Source: Brooklawnia sp937867175 (GTDB lineage: Bacteria; Actinomycetota; Actinomycetes; Propionibacteriales; Propionibacteriaceae). Taken from it: a stretch of 51,832 nt of DNA. Below the pieces are notes generated by a model, which was given only the letters and a program-made list of their open reading frames with translations, was not told the origin of the DNA and made no database searches. The DNA is taken from NCBI GenBank assembly GCA_036821905.1, contig DAISIR010000018.1:1-51832 (forward strand). The letters are read 5' to 3'. Positions 33,222 to 41,998 of this stretch are shown in pieces; within the stretch, counting starts at the first letter, position 1; each line of letters opens with the position of its first letter. Position numbers and translations under genes: made by a program.

Positions 33222-34103
33222 GTGACATTGGACAACGACCAGGCCAACAACAGCCACCTCGAAGGCGCCGACGCAGCTGAACTCAGGGAGTTCCTCGCGT
33301 CGGCGCCTGCCGAGTTGCAGGGTTGGGCCAGCGCGCAGATGGCGAGCCTCGACGGCGAGCAGGCCCCGTCGGCCAGCCCAGCCCCACCCAAGACGGCCGA
33401 CGACGACGTCGTCGGGCTGGAGGCGTTCCCCGAGTTCAGCGATGACGAGCCACCCGTCGCCAAGCCGGGCGCCGCGCCGAAGAAGCAGGCGAAGGGCGCG
33501 GGCGGCGTCAGCAGGATCAACCTCATCCTGGTCGCCCTGCTGGCTGCGGCAGTGGTGATCATCGTCCAGCAGGTGGGCCGGTCGTCCACGCCGGACACCA
33601 CCGCCACCGCCGGCTCCGCGGTCACTGCGATGCCCAGCAATGCCACCGAGTTCCCGGTCCTCGACGAGGCCAAGGAGGCTGAGCTCAAGGGACAACTCGA
33701 AGCCGATCCCGGCAACGTCGGATTGCTGCGTGACCTCGGCAAGCTCTACTTCGACAGTGGCCTGTACCAGGACGCGGTCGTCCAGTTCGAAAAGGCGCTG
33801 CAGCTGGCACCCGACGATGTCGAGGTGCTGTTGTCGCTCGGTGTCGCTGAGTACAGCCTGAACAACTACGCCGCCGCCGAGCAGCATTGGCTGCGGGCCA
33901 CCGAGGTGGCGCCCGATCTGCCTGAGCCTTGGTACAACCTCGGCTTCCTCTACATGGCGCAGACACCGCCCGACTATGCCGGCGTCGAACGGGCCTGGGG
34001 GAAGGTCATCGAGGTCGCCCCCGACAGTGAACTCGCGCAGACCGCCGCCGCCCACCTTGAGCGCTTCCGGGCCTCGTCTGCTTCGGCTACACCTGGGCGC
34101 TGA
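33222..34103 (+). CDS. TPR protein of the cytochrome c maturation operon
   Basis: A 293-residue protein: an acidic, Pro/Ala-rich cytosolic part (1-95), one membrane helix (about 97-118, INLILVALLAAAVVIIV), and an extracytoplasmic TPR region (about 150-280) with GLLRDLGKLYFDSGLYQDAV, FEKALQLAPDDVEVLLSLGV and YNLGFLYMAQ. TPR proteins in this place, similar to CcmI/NrfG, present apocytochrome to the heme ligation machinery. The start is GTG 33222 or TTG 33228 after TTAGGA. It ends 1 bp before ccdA. Its role in heme attachment to NrfHA is inferred from position and domain. Confidence 0.8.
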   Translation: MTLDNDQANNSHLEGADAAELREFLASAPAELQGWASAQMASLDGEQAPSASPAPPKTADDDVVGLEAFPEFSDDEPPVAKPGAAPKKQAKGAGGVSRINLILVALLAAAVVIIVQQVGRSSTPDTTATAGSAVTAMPSNATEFPVLDEAKEAELKGQLEADPGNVGLLRDLGKLYFDSGLYQDAVVQFEKALQLAPDDVEVLLSLGVAEYSLNNYAAAEQHWLRATEVAPDLPEPWYNLGFLYMAQTPPDYAGVERAWGKVIEVAPDSELAQTAAAHLERFRASSASATPGR

Positions 34104-34104
34104 G

Positions 34105-34803
34105 ATGGAGATCACGATCCCGCTCGCCCTGCTCGCCGGTCTGGTTTCCTTCGCCTCGCCGTGTTTCCTGCCGATCGTCCCCGCGTTCGTCGGGCAGTTG
34201 GTCGGTGGGAACCCTCAGCGGGTGTCCCGGCCGGCCGCGTTGGCGAACGCGATCAGTTTCGTCGCCGGGTTCAGTGCCGTCTTCATCGCCTTGTGGGCGT
34301 CCATCGGGCTGATCGGCCGTTCGCTTGGGCCGGCCACCGGAGGGCTGCGGGTGGCCGGTGGCGTGCTACTGATCGTCATGGGGCTGCACGTCGCCGGGCT
34401 GATCGAGATCCCCGCCCTGAACCGGGTCGTCCGGGTGCAGGTGCGGCCGGGCCAGCCGGGACAGGCGGGGGCGCTGCGTTCCGGGCTGATGGGCGTCGTC
34501 TTCGGTGCCGGCTGGACGCCCTGCATCGGCCCGATCCTGGGAGGGATCCTGGCGCTGGCGACCGTCAGCGCCACCGCCGGCCAGGGGGTCGCGTTGATGC
34601 TGGCCTACTGTGCCGGGCTTGGTTTGCCGATCGTGCTGGTCGCCGTCGGGGCGGTGGAGGCCAGCGAGCGCTTCACCTGGTTCCGGCGCCACCACGTGGG
34701 GGTCTCGCTGGTCAGCGGCGCCACCCTGATCGTCATCGGCTTTCTGATGATCACAAACCTGTTCGCCAAGCTGGCGGGGTTCGTCCCGAGCTTCGGGGCG
34801 TGA
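34105..34803 (+). CDS. ccdA: Thiol-disulfide electron carrier CcdA
   Basis: A 232-residue membrane protein with six helices and the two redox Cys residues of CcdA/DsbD: Cys in SFASPCFLPIVPAFVG (helix 1) and in GAGWTPCIGPILGGIL (helix 4). It moves reducing equivalents from cytosolic thioredoxin to an extracytoplasmic thioredoxin (ResA/TlpA type), which keeps apocytochrome CxxCH thiols reduced. It sits in the expected operon ahead of resB and ccsA. Its partner thioredoxin gene, three genes on, is interrupted by an insertion sequence. Confidence 0.93.
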   Translation: MEITIPLALLAGLVSFASPCFLPIVPAFVGQLVGGNPQRVSRPAALANAISFVAGFSAVFIALWASIGLIGRSLGPATGGLRVAGGVLLIVMGLHVAGLIEIPALNRVVRVQVRPGQPGQAGALRSGLMGVVFGAGWTPCIGPILGGILALATVSATAGQGVALMLAYCAGLGLPIVLVAVGAVEASERFTWFRRHHVGVSLVSGATLIVIGFLMITNLFAKLAGFVPSFGA

Positions 34804-34813
34804 AGGAGGAATG

Positions 34814-36307
34814 ATGAGTCTCGATACCGACGAACGCGCCGGCTCCGCCGTGTCCGGCAAGGGCGACGAGCCGATCGATGGGCTCGACGGCACGGTGAGC
34901 GTGGCGCCGGGCCAACTGTTCGGCAGCATCTACGCGTTCTTCTACAACAAACGGGTCGGTCTGGTGCTGATCCTGCTGACGGGGCTGTTCGCGCTGATCG
35001 GCGTGCTTTTCCCGCAGGCACCGAGCGGGGTACTGGACGATCCGGCGTCCAAGCAAGCCTGGCTGGAGTCGGTGCGTCCCACCTTCGGTGGCTGGACCGA
35101 CATCGTGGCAACCCTCGGCTTCTTCAGTGTCTTCAGCTCGATCCCGTTCGTGGTGCTGATGGTGTTGCTGGCGACCAGCACCCTGGCCTGCACCTTTCAC
35201 CGCGTCCCGCTGCTGTACAAGACCGCGTTCCATCCCCACACCCGGGTGAGCGCCGAGTTCTTCAACCGCGCACGGCTGGCCAGCAGCTTCACCAGCCCGG
35301 TTCCGGTCGACGCTATGGTCGCCACCATCAAGGCCGACGCCCGGTCGAACCGCGTGCGGGTCATTGAGGACGAACGCGGCCCCGGCCGCAACCTTTACAC
35401 CGACAAATGGCACCTCGCACCGTTCGGTACCGCGGTCGCCCACGTCGGGATGGTGGTGATCATGGCCGGTTTCCTGCTCAGCTCGCTGACCGGTTTCCGC
35501 GACGACCAGTTCACCCTGACGATCGGGCACCCCACCGAGGTCGGCCATGGCACCGGGCTGGTGGCCGAAGCCAAGTCGTTCACCGATAGCTACTACGACA
35601 ACGGCACCCCGAAGGACTACGTGACCGACCTGGTGCTCACCCGCGACGGCCACCAGGTCGCCCGTCAGGAAGTGCGGGTCAACGAACCGCTCACGTATGA
35701 CGGAGTCATGTTCCACCAGGCGTATTTCGGGATCGCCGCCGTGATGCAGGTCACCGACGCACAGGGCCAGGTCGTCTTCCACGACGGCGTCCCGCTGGAG
35801 TGGACCACCCAGGACGGCTCAATGACCTACGGCGTCCTCGACGTGCCCGGCCACGACCTGGAACTGTTCGTGATCGGGTCCGCGTCCGGACGCACCGACA
35901 CCGGTATCGCCCCAGGCCAGATGCGCGTCGAGGTCTATCCGAGCGATGGGGATGTGCCGTTGGGCACCGCGATCCTCGACCAGGGCGGCTACGTGAGCGT
36001 CGATGGTTTGACCTACACCTTCGAACGGGAGCAGCAGTTCACCGGGCTGCTGGTCAAGCGCGATCCCGGCACCGGGGTGGTCTGGCTGGGTAGCGCCCTG
36101 CTGGTTCTCGGCACCTGCCTGACGATGTTCCTGCGTCACCATCGCATCTGGTTCCGGGTCACCGAGACCGGCGACGGCGGCTCACTGGTGCAACTCGCCT
36201 CCCCCGACCGGCAGGACGCCACGTTCGCCCGCCGCTTCGACGAAATCTCCGCCAGACTCTCGGACAAGGTGTCCGTCCCGCAAGGAAGGAGCAACGCTGA
36301 TGCTTGA
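34814..36307 (+). CDS. resB: Cytochrome c biogenesis protein ResB
   Basis: A 497-residue ResB/Ccs1 protein with four membrane helices and a large extracytoplasmic loop: GLVLILLTGLFALIGVLFPQ (helix 1), SSIPFVVLMVLLATSTLACT (helix 2), KWHLAPFGTAVAHVGMVVIM (helix 3, with the conserved His) and VVWLGSALLVLGTCLTMFL (helix 4). With CcsA it forms the system II heme translocation and ligation complex. ATG occurs at 34811 and 34814; the latter is better spaced from AAGGAGG. It overlaps ccsA by 8 bp. Confidence 0.93.
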   Translation: MSLDTDERAGSAVSGKGDEPIDGLDGTVSVAPGQLFGSIYAFFYNKRVGLVLILLTGLFALIGVLFPQAPSGVLDDPASKQAWLESVRPTFGGWTDIVATLGFFSVFSSIPFVVLMVLLATSTLACTFHRVPLLYKTAFHPHTRVSAEFFNRARLASSFTSPVPVDAMVATIKADARSNRVRVIEDERGPGRNLYTDKWHLAPFGTAVAHVGMVVIMAGFLLSSLTGFRDDQFTLTIGHPTEVGHGTGLVAEAKSFTDSYYDNGTPKDYVTDLVLTRDGHQVARQEVRVNEPLTYDGVMFHQAYFGIAAVMQVTDAQGQVVFHDGVPLEWTTQDGSMTYGVLDVPGHDLELFVIGSASGRTDTGIAPGQMRVEVYPSDGDVPLGTAILDQGGYVSVDGLTYTFEREQQFTGLLVKRDPGTGVVWLGSALLVLGTCLTMFLRHHRIWFRVTETGDGGSLVQLASPDRQDATFARRFDEISARLSDKVSVPQGRSNADA

Positions 36308-37214
36308 GATATCACAGGCCCTGCTGGTGGCCACCACCGCCTTGATCACCCTCGCTCTGGGCGCCTATGTGGTCGCGGTTTTCGCCGCTGGCCTGCAGAA
36401 GAAGACCGTGGCGCGTCAAACCGTGCTGGTCGGTGGGGCCGGGCAGCACGACCAGGACGTCGCACCCGGTGCGGCGACACCGGCCAAGTCGGCACCGGCC
36501 ACTGGCCGGGGGCTCACCTGGTTCGGCAGCAAGTTCGTCCAGTTGGCGTTGTTGTCGCTCACCGGGTCGATGATCGTCCGGATGTTCGCCACCGGGCATC
36601 CGCCCTTCGCCAACCACTACGAGTTCGCCGTCTCGTTCGCGTGGGGCATGATCTTGGCGCAGGTCTACTTCGAGTGGCGCTACCGGGTGCGGACGCTGGC
36701 GCTGGTCGTGCTGCCGGTCATCCTCGGCATGCTGATCTACGCGTCCACCCTGTCGTACGAGGCCAACCCGCTGATGCCTGCGCTGCAGAACAGCCCGCTG
36801 CTGACGGTGCACGTGTTCACCGCGGCGCTGTCCTACGGCGCGGCCGTCATCGCGTTCGGTGCTGCCGTGATGTACCTGCTCGCGCCGCACGTCAAGTGGC
36901 AGGGCTGGCCGAAGCAGGAAGTGCTCGACGAGTTGGGCTACAAGGCTGTCATCGTCACGTTCCCGATGCTCACCATCATGATCATCCTCGGTTCGATCTG
37001 GGCGAACGTCGCCTGGGGCCGCTACTGGAGCTGGGATCCGAAGGAGACCGCTGCGCTGGTGACCTGGCTGATCTACGGCGCCTACCTGCATGCCCGGGTG
37101 GTCCGTGACTGGCGGGGCTCGAAGTCGGCCTGGCTGCTAGTGCTCGGTTTCGCCGCGATCCTGTTCACCTATTTCGGCAACCTCTTCTTCGGCGGAATGC
37201 ACGCCTACGCCTGA
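36300..37214 (+). CDS. ccsA: System II heme ligase subunit CcsA/ResC
   Basis: A 304-residue protein with eight helices. The heme-binding WWD-type segment is WGRYWSWDPKETAALVTWLI (about residues 240-259), and conserved His residues occur in NHYEF (helix 3), VHVFTAALSYGAA and the last helices (YLHARVV). It presents heme to the reduced CxxCH sites of apocytochromes together with ResB. A Pro/Ala-rich cytosolic loop (about 45-75) separates helices 1 and 2. The stop TGA overlaps the next ATG by one base (37214). Confidence 0.94.
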   Translation: MLEISQALLVATTALITLALGAYVVAVFAAGLQKKTVARQTVLVGGAGQHDQDVAPGAATPAKSAPATGRGLTWFGSKFVQLALLSLTGSMIVRMFATGHPPFANHYEFAVSFAWGMILAQVYFEWRYRVRTLALVVLPVILGMLIYASTLSYEANPLMPALQNSPLLTVHVFTAALSYGAAVIAFGAAVMYLLAPHVKWQGWPKQEVLDELGYKAVIVTFPMLTIMIILGSIWANVAWGRYWSWDPKETAALVTWLIYGAYLHARVVRDWRGSKSAWLLVLGFAAILFTYFGNLFFGGMHAYA

Positions 37215-37750
37215 TGAGTGCCGATGAAGCGAGCGCGCCGGGGGGCTCCGATTGGCGCGCCCGGGTGCGGGGGAGCCGATTCGGCAGCGTGATCGTGCTG
37301 GGCATCACCACGCTCGCGGTGCTGTTGGGGGTTTGGCTGGTGATGCGGCCGGGTGCCGGCCAGGACGCCGCCGCGGCCGTCTCGCAGGTCGAGGTGCAGG
37401 GTGTGGGGAGCGCTCCTCGCGTCGGTGAGGTGGCGCCCGGCTTCGTTGCGACGACCCTGGACGGCAGCGAAGTCTCACTGGACGCACTGCGTGGGCGTCC
37501 GGTCTGGCTGGTTTTCGTGGCCACCTGGTGTTCTGGTTGCCGGGCCGAGATGCCCGACGTGCAGGCTGCCCACGAGTCGGCCGGGCCACAGGGTATCCAG
37601 GTGGTCGCCGTCTATGTCGGCGAGGGGCCTTCGGTCGTCGGGAGTTACGTCGACCGGCTCGGGTTGACCTTCACCCAGGTGCCCGATCCGCAGACGAAGC
37701 TGGCGGCGGCCTACGGCGTGATGGGGGTGCCCGCGCACTTCTTCATTGAC

Positions 37751-37758
37751 GCGGACGG
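37751..37758. repeat. 8-bp target-site duplication, left copy
   Basis: GCGGACGG directly precedes the left end of the insertion sequence and recurs at 39476-39483. Eight bp is a usual duplication size for IS256-family elements. Confidence 0.92.
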
Positions 37759-37783
37759 GAGGGTGTCAGATGGTCTGTGTAAG
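37759..37783. repeat. Left terminal inverted repeat of the IS
   Basis: About 25 bp, matching the right end at roughly 19 positions with two one-base gaps. The conserved core is TGTCA and TGTGTAAG. Confidence 0.85.
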
Positions 37784-37815
37784 GGGAGGTTCCCTCATTC
37801 GAAGGAGACGACACT

Positions 37816-39168
37816 ATGACCATGGCTATCAGTCCGGAGCGTGCGGAGCGGCGTAGGGCTCAGAAGGAGCTTGCTGACCAGTTGAAGGCGTCCGGGGCGC
37901 TGGATGACATCTTCGCCAAGATCGACGCTGGTGAGCCGTTGACGGGCGAGGGTGGCCTGCTCGGCAGCATGTTGAAGGCCACGTTGGAGCGGGGCCTGGA
38001 CGTCGAGTTGACCGATCACCTGGGCTACGAGCGAGGCGACGCGACGGCGTCGTTATTCGACAACTCGCGTAACGGCACCAGCAGCAAGACGGTGGCGACC
38101 GAGATCGGTGATATCGAGCTGGCAGTACCGCGGGACCGGCATGGCACGTTCACCCCGATGCTGGTCGCGAAGGGCCAACGCCGCCTGGACGGGATCGATG
38201 GGATGATCATCAGCTTGTACGCCGGCGGGATGACGATCCGTGACATCCAGCATCATCTGGCCTCCACGCTGGGCACCGAGTTGTCGCACGAGACGATCAG
38301 CAAGATCACCGATCAGATCGCCGAGGAGGTCCTGGCGTGGCAAACCCGGCCGTTGGACGCGCTGTATCCGGTGATCTACATGGACGCGATCGTGGTCAAG
38401 GTCCGTGACGGGGGGCACGTGCGGAACAAGGCCGCTCACATCGCGGTCGGCGTCGACCTCGACGGTATCAAACACGTCTTGGGGATCTGGGTTCAAACCA
38501 CCGAAGGAGCCAAGTTCTGGGCGGCGGTATGCGCCGAACTGGCCAACCGCGGGGTGCGGGACGTGCTGATCGTGTGCGTGGACGGCCTTTCCGGGTTCCC
38601 CGAAGCGATCGAGGCGACCTGGCCGCACGCGACCGTGCAAACCTGCGTCGTCCACCTGATCAGGGCCTCCATGCGGTTCGTGGCCTACGGCGACCGCAAA
38701 GCCGTCGCGGCCGGGTTGAAGCCGATCTACACCGCCGCGACCGACGACGCCGCGCTGGAAGCCCTCGCCGCGTTCGAGGACAGCGATCTGGGCCGCAAAT
38801 ACCCAGCGACGATCAAGACGTTCACCGATGCATGGGAACGGTTCACACCGTTCCTGGCGTTCCCGCCCGAGCTGCGCCGAGTCATCTACACCACCAACAG
38901 CATCGAGTCGTTGAACTACCAACTCCGCAAGGTCACCAAGAACCGCGGCCACTTCCCCAACGACGCCGCTGTAGTCAAACTGCTGTGGCTGGCGATCTGC
39001 AACATCGAAGACAAACGAGCCCGTGACCGCGCCAAAGAACGAGACCAACCCGCCCAACGACGTAAAGCGTCCGGCCGGCTCGTCGAAGGCCAAGTCGTCA
39101 CCAACTGGAAAGCTGCCCTCGGTCAACTCGCCCTGGCCTACCCCGACCGCATCAACCCCTACCTGTGA
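37816..39168 (+). CDS. IS256-family transposase
   Basis: A 450-residue DDE transposase of the mutator/IS256 class. The family motif LYAGGMTIRDIQHHL (about residues 134-148) is followed by the catalytic Asp in YPVIYMDAIVVKVRD, the second Asp in VLIVCVDGLSGFPEAI with the CVVHLIR motif, and the catalytic Glu in RRVIYTTNSIESLNYQLRK. The start ATG 37816 follows GAAGGAG. All motifs are intact, so the enzyme should be active. It stops at 39168, 14 bp before the second gene. Confidence 0.96.
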   Translation: MTMAISPERAERRRAQKELADQLKASGALDDIFAKIDAGEPLTGEGGLLGSMLKATLERGLDVELTDHLGYERGDATASLFDNSRNGTSSKTVATEIGDIELAVPRDRHGTFTPMLVAKGQRRLDGIDGMIISLYAGGMTIRDIQHHLASTLGTELSHETISKITDQIAEEVLAWQTRPLDALYPVIYMDAIVVKVRDGGHVRNKAAHIAVGVDLDGIKHVLGIWVQTTEGAKFWAAVCAELANRGVRDVLIVCVDGLSGFPEAIEATWPHATVQTCVVHLIRASMRFVAYGDRKAVAAGLKPIYTAATDDAALEALAAFEDSDLGRKYPATIKTFTDAWERFTPFLAFPPELRRVIYTTNSIESLNYQLRKVTKNRGHFPNDAAVVKLLWLAICNIEDKRARDRAKERDQPAQRRKASGRLVEGQVVTNWKAALGQLALAYPDRINPYL

Positions 39169-39182
39169 ACAGGAGAACCACG

Positions 39183-39440
39183 ATGCCCATACCCGATGGT
39201 CCTAACGCCGAGATCCCCGGCATCACCCGGCCCTACACGACCGACGAGGTCCTCCACAGCGCCCTGCACATCCTCAACGAGGTCGAGACCGTGCTGACCC
39301 ACCTCACCGACCCCGAAACCCAACAAGCGATCACCATCGCCATGCGCGACCACGCCCACGACCACAGCGGATTCGGCGGCCTCATCGACTGGGTCCAACT
39401 CACCGCCCTCACGGTCAGCAACCACCTCAACAACAAGTAA
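39183..39440 (+). CDS. Small passenger gene of the IS element
   Basis: An 85-residue acidic protein starting MPIPDGPNAEIPGITRP, with helical stretches HSALHILNEVETVLTHLTDP and AITIAMRDHAHDHSGFGGLI. It begins 14 bp after the transposase stop behind AGGAGAACC, and ends just inside the right inverted repeat. I recognise no family. Position within the element and codon usage like the transposase suggest co-expression, perhaps a regulator of transposition or a cargo gene. Most IS256 elements carry the transposase only. Confidence 0.7.
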   Translation: MPIPDGPNAEIPGITRPYTTDEVLHSALHILNEVETVLTHLTDPETQQAITIAMRDHAHDHSGFGGLIDWVQLTALTVSNHLNNK

Positions 39441-39450
39441 TTCGAACCCG

Positions 39451-39475
39451 CTTACACAAACATCTTGACAAGCTC
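39451..39475. repeat. Right terminal inverted repeat of the IS
   Basis: Complementary partner of 37759-37783. In top-strand reading it is CTTACACAAACATCTTGACA followed by AGCTC. Confidence 0.85.
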
Positions 39476-39483
39476 GCGGACGG
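39476..39483. repeat. 8-bp target-site duplication, right copy
   Basis: GCGGACGG, identical to 37751-37758; the interrupted thioredoxin gene resumes directly after it. Confidence 0.92.
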
Positions 39484-39556
39484 CGTGGTGCGGCACACCT
39501 GGGTCGGGGTGCTCAGCCCCACCCAGATGGACGAGGCGATCACCACGAGCCGTTGA
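39484..39556 (+). pseudogene. TlpA/ResA-like thioredoxin, displaced 3' end
   Basis: These 73 bp encode VVRHTWVGVLSPTQMDEAIT and TSR then TGA, the missing C-terminus of the thioredoxin at 37214. The reading frame fits exactly once the element and one duplication copy are removed. It has no start of its own. It ends 12 bp from the stop of the oppositely directed YhgE-like gene. Confidence 0.92.
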
Positions 39557-39568
39557 ACAGGGCTGCCC

Positions 39569-41998
39569 CTAGCCCGCCACCCGGCGGCGGTACTTGGCAG
39601 CGCTGAGGCTCCGCCGGGTGGTGATCGCCAGAACCGAAGTTCCGAGCGCGATCGCACCGAGCAGGACGGCGCCGCCGAGCAGACCGACGCTGCCGCCGCC
39701 GTCCGCCGCCTGCGTCCGCACCAGCAGGAACGCGTTCTGCAGCGGCGAGACGGCGTCCAACCAGCCCAGCCAACCCGTCCCCACCGACGAGACGGCCACC
39801 GCGACGGTGGCGCCCAGCAGGAGCACCGCGATCCCACGTCCCCAGTTGCCGAGCCACGCCGTGAGCGCATGATTCGCCAGGACGAACGAGACGCTGAGAG
39901 CGGCCAGAACGACACTGAGCAGGAGAGTTGAGCCGATACCGAGGCCGAGGATCGTCCCGCCGATCACCCCGAAGACCACGCCCTGCAGCGCCACCACCAA
40001 CCCCGGCATCCCCACCGTACGGGTCCACAGCGCAAGCGACGACGCCTTCGAGGCCACCACGCTCGCAGGCACCGGACGCACCATCACGAACGCCAGCATC
40101 GAGGCAAGCCACAGCCCGGCCACCATCAGCAAGGAGACGGTGGCGGTCGAGTTGAACCCTGCCGGGCCAGCCGGCGTCTGCACGGGATTCGCGACGACTT
40201 GGGACAACGTCGCGCGATCAGCCTCGGAGTACGACGGGGCGTCTGCGGCGCCGGCCGCAATCTGTTCGCCGAAGGTTCCGATGCCTTCGTCGAGTTGGGA
40301 TGCGCCGTCGGCCAGCTGTGCGAGCCCGTCCACCAGGATCGGAGCGCCAGCCGCTGCCTGCGTCGTGCCGTCGGCGAACTGGTCCACGCCCGACACGTAC
40401 TGGCTCACCCCCGAGCTGAGCTGCTCGGTGCCCACGGACAGCTGAGAGGCGCCGGAGGCCAACTGGTTCACGCCGTCCGCAAGCTGGTTGACGCCGGCCG
40501 GCAGCTCACCAACCTGCCCGTTCAGTTCGTTGATCCCGGTGAGCAATGTTGTTGCGCCGGTGCCTAGCGTGTCGGCGTTGTCCACGATGGGCTGCGCCGA
40601 GGTGACGATCTGGTTCGCGCCGGTCGCCAATTGCCCCAGCCCTGCTGCGAGCCCCTCGAACTGCCCGGGGATCAACCCGACGCCGGCCGAGAGCTGGGCG
40701 GCGCCGTCGGATACCGCAGCGGCTGCGCCCAGCAGCGTCACGCCTTGCTCGGGGGTGTTCAACGCCTGAACCCCGGCGCCTGCGCCGGCCTTGAAACCCT
40801 CCAGCGCGGCGGCGTTGGCGCCGGCAGCGAAGGTCTGTTCGAGCAGAGCGCAGGTTGTCGGATCGCTCACCGGGCATTGGAAGGCCCCCGCGACACCAGC
40901 GGCGATCTGCGAGGCCGCACCCTGCGCCTGGGCGTTGCCGGAGGCGAGTCCACCAAGGGTCTGGTTGACCGTGGACAGGCCGCCACTGACGCCGGCCGCC
41001 CCGGTCGCCACGCCTTGGGCACCGGCGGTGAGCGCCTGAAGCTGGGCGGTGGTCTGCTCGTTGCTGATCTGCTGGACCGCCTGATCAAGGCCTGTGGCGA
41101 GCTGGCCGACTCCGAGCACCACTTCCTTGGAGCCGGAGGCGAAGGAGGGGATTGCGCCGAGGAGTTGGTCGGCACCGTCGGCCAACTGGCCGACACCATC
41201 GACCAGTTGCGGTGCCTGCGCGGCCAGCTGCCCGACGCCGGTGTTGAGCTGCTGGGCGCCGTCGGCCAACTGTGAAGCACCGTCGGCCAGGTCTCCGGTG
41301 CCGCTGGAGATCTGCTGCCCGCCGGAGGCGAGCTGCGGAGCGCCGTCGGCCAGTTGCCCGAGGCCGTCCGCGAGTTCACCGGCGCCGCTGGCCGCCTCGC
41401 TCGCACCGCTGGCAAGCTGACTGGAGCCGTCTTGGAGCTGGCCCGCGGCATCGGTGATCTGACCGAGTTGATCACCCACCGTGTTGAGCCCGATGAACAC
41501 GTTGTCCAAGTAGGTTTCGGTCAGGCTGGAGTTGATTGTTCCCGTGGCGATCCGGGCGATCTGCTCACCGAGCTGCGCGTCGGTGATCGGCGAGTTCTGG
41601 GCCACTTGCAGGTCGATGGTGGCCTGGTTGGCGGTGGCGGCGTCATTGCCGGCGAAGGACGTTGCGGCAGCCGAGAAGTTCGCCGGGACCGTCACCACCA
41701 CGGAGTATTCACCGGTGCGCAGGCCCTCGCGGGCGGTCTCCTGGTTGGCGAGCGTCCAGGTGATGTTCTTGTCGCTCTCGTCGACGATCGCGGCGGCCAA
41801 CTGGCGTCCCATCGGTACGTACTGCCCCTGCACGGTGACCGGCTCATCGAGGTTCACGATGGCCGCGGAGACGGTGTCGCTGGACGGACGGTTCACCAGG
41901 CCGATCAGCACGGTGAAGGCGAGCAGCGGGACGAGCGCCAGCGCTGCCACCGAGAACCAGCTCAACGTGCGACCAGTCGTCGCAGATTCGGGTCTCAT
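39569..41998 (-). CDS. YhgE/Pip-like protein with a long repeat ectodomain
   Basis: An 809-residue protein. Helix 1 is at about 12-36, then VSAAIVNLDEPVTVQGQYVP, the YhgE-type start of the extracellular part. Residues of about 185-610 consist largely of QLADGxxQLxxGxxQL-type repeats, for example GELADGLGQLADGAPQLASG, giving an unusually long coiled coil, with CPVSDPTTC as the only Cys pair. Five or six helices close the protein (about 630-800). It overlaps the MMPL gene's stop by ATGA, so the two proteins probably act together at the envelope. A second YhgE protein is at 13308-15332. Confidence 0.88.
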   Translation of the reverse strand: MRPESATTGRTLSWFSVAALALVPLLAFTVLIGLVNRPSSDTVSAAIVNLDEPVTVQGQYVPMGRQLAAAIVDESDKNITWTLANQETAREGLRTGEYSVVVTVPANFSAAATSFAGNDAATANQATIDLQVAQNSPITDAQLGEQIARIATGTINSSLTETYLDNVFIGLNTVGDQLGQITDAAGQLQDGSSQLASGASEAASGAGELADGLGQLADGAPQLASGGQQISSGTGDLADGASQLADGAQQLNTGVGQLAAQAPQLVDGVGQLADGADQLLGAIPSFASGSKEVVLGVGQLATGLDQAVQQISNEQTTAQLQALTAGAQGVATGAAGVSGGLSTVNQTLGGLASGNAQAQGAASQIAAGVAGAFQCPVSDPTTCALLEQTFAAGANAAALEGFKAGAGAGVQALNTPEQGVTLLGAAAAVSDGAAQLSAGVGLIPGQFEGLAAGLGQLATGANQIVTSAQPIVDNADTLGTGATTLLTGINELNGQVGELPAGVNQLADGVNQLASGASQLSVGTEQLSSGVSQYVSGVDQFADGTTQAAAGAPILVDGLAQLADGASQLDEGIGTFGEQIAAGAADAPSYSEADRATLSQVVANPVQTPAGPAGFNSTATVSLLMVAGLWLASMLAFVMVRPVPASVVASKASSLALWTRTVGMPGLVVALQGVVFGVIGGTILGLGIGSTLLLSVVLAALSVSFVLANHALTAWLGNWGRGIAVLLLGATVAVAVSSVGTGWLGWLDAVSPLQNAFLLVRTQAADGGGSVGLLGGAVLLGAIALGTSVLAITTRRSLSAAKYRRRVAG

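Larger units (their letters stand above)
37214..37819 (+). pseudogene. TlpA/ResA-like thioredoxin, 5' part, broken by an IS element
   Basis: The product has a membrane anchor (residues 25-45), then a TlpA-type thioredoxin domain: GEVAPGFVATTLDGSEVSLD, the redox site WCSGC (C106, C109) and GVMGVPAHFFIDADG with the cis-Pro. At 37758 the gene is cut by an IS256-type element, and the frame runs into it, adding 20 foreign residues (up to 37819) in place of the last 24. Joining 37214-37758 to 39484-39556 restores IDADGVVRHTWVGVL and a 205-residue protein. The lost part is the final strand and helix of the fold. As the ResA-type partner of CcdA it should reduce NrfHA heme-site thiols, so its loss may impair cytochrome c assembly unless a paralogue exists. 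Confidence 0.93.
37759..39475 (+). mobile_element. IS256-type insertion sequence, 1717 bp
   Basis: The ends are imperfect inverted repeats: left GAGGGTGTCAGATGGTCTG then TGTAAG (37759-37783), right end in reverse GAGCTTGTCAAGATGTTTG then TGTAAG (39475-39451). An 8-bp duplication GCGGACGG flanks it. It contains an IS256 transposase gene and a second small gene. The terminal repeats are intact, the transposase is full length and the duplication is perfect, so the insertion looks recent. It lies inside the thioredoxin gene closing the nrf/cytochrome c operon. Confidence 0.95.

Noticed and set aside
37759..39475. Boundaries with TGTCA as the element ends
   Set aside because: With those ends no target duplication is seen; extending both ends by 5 bp reveals the exact 8-bp duplication and restores the interrupted gene.
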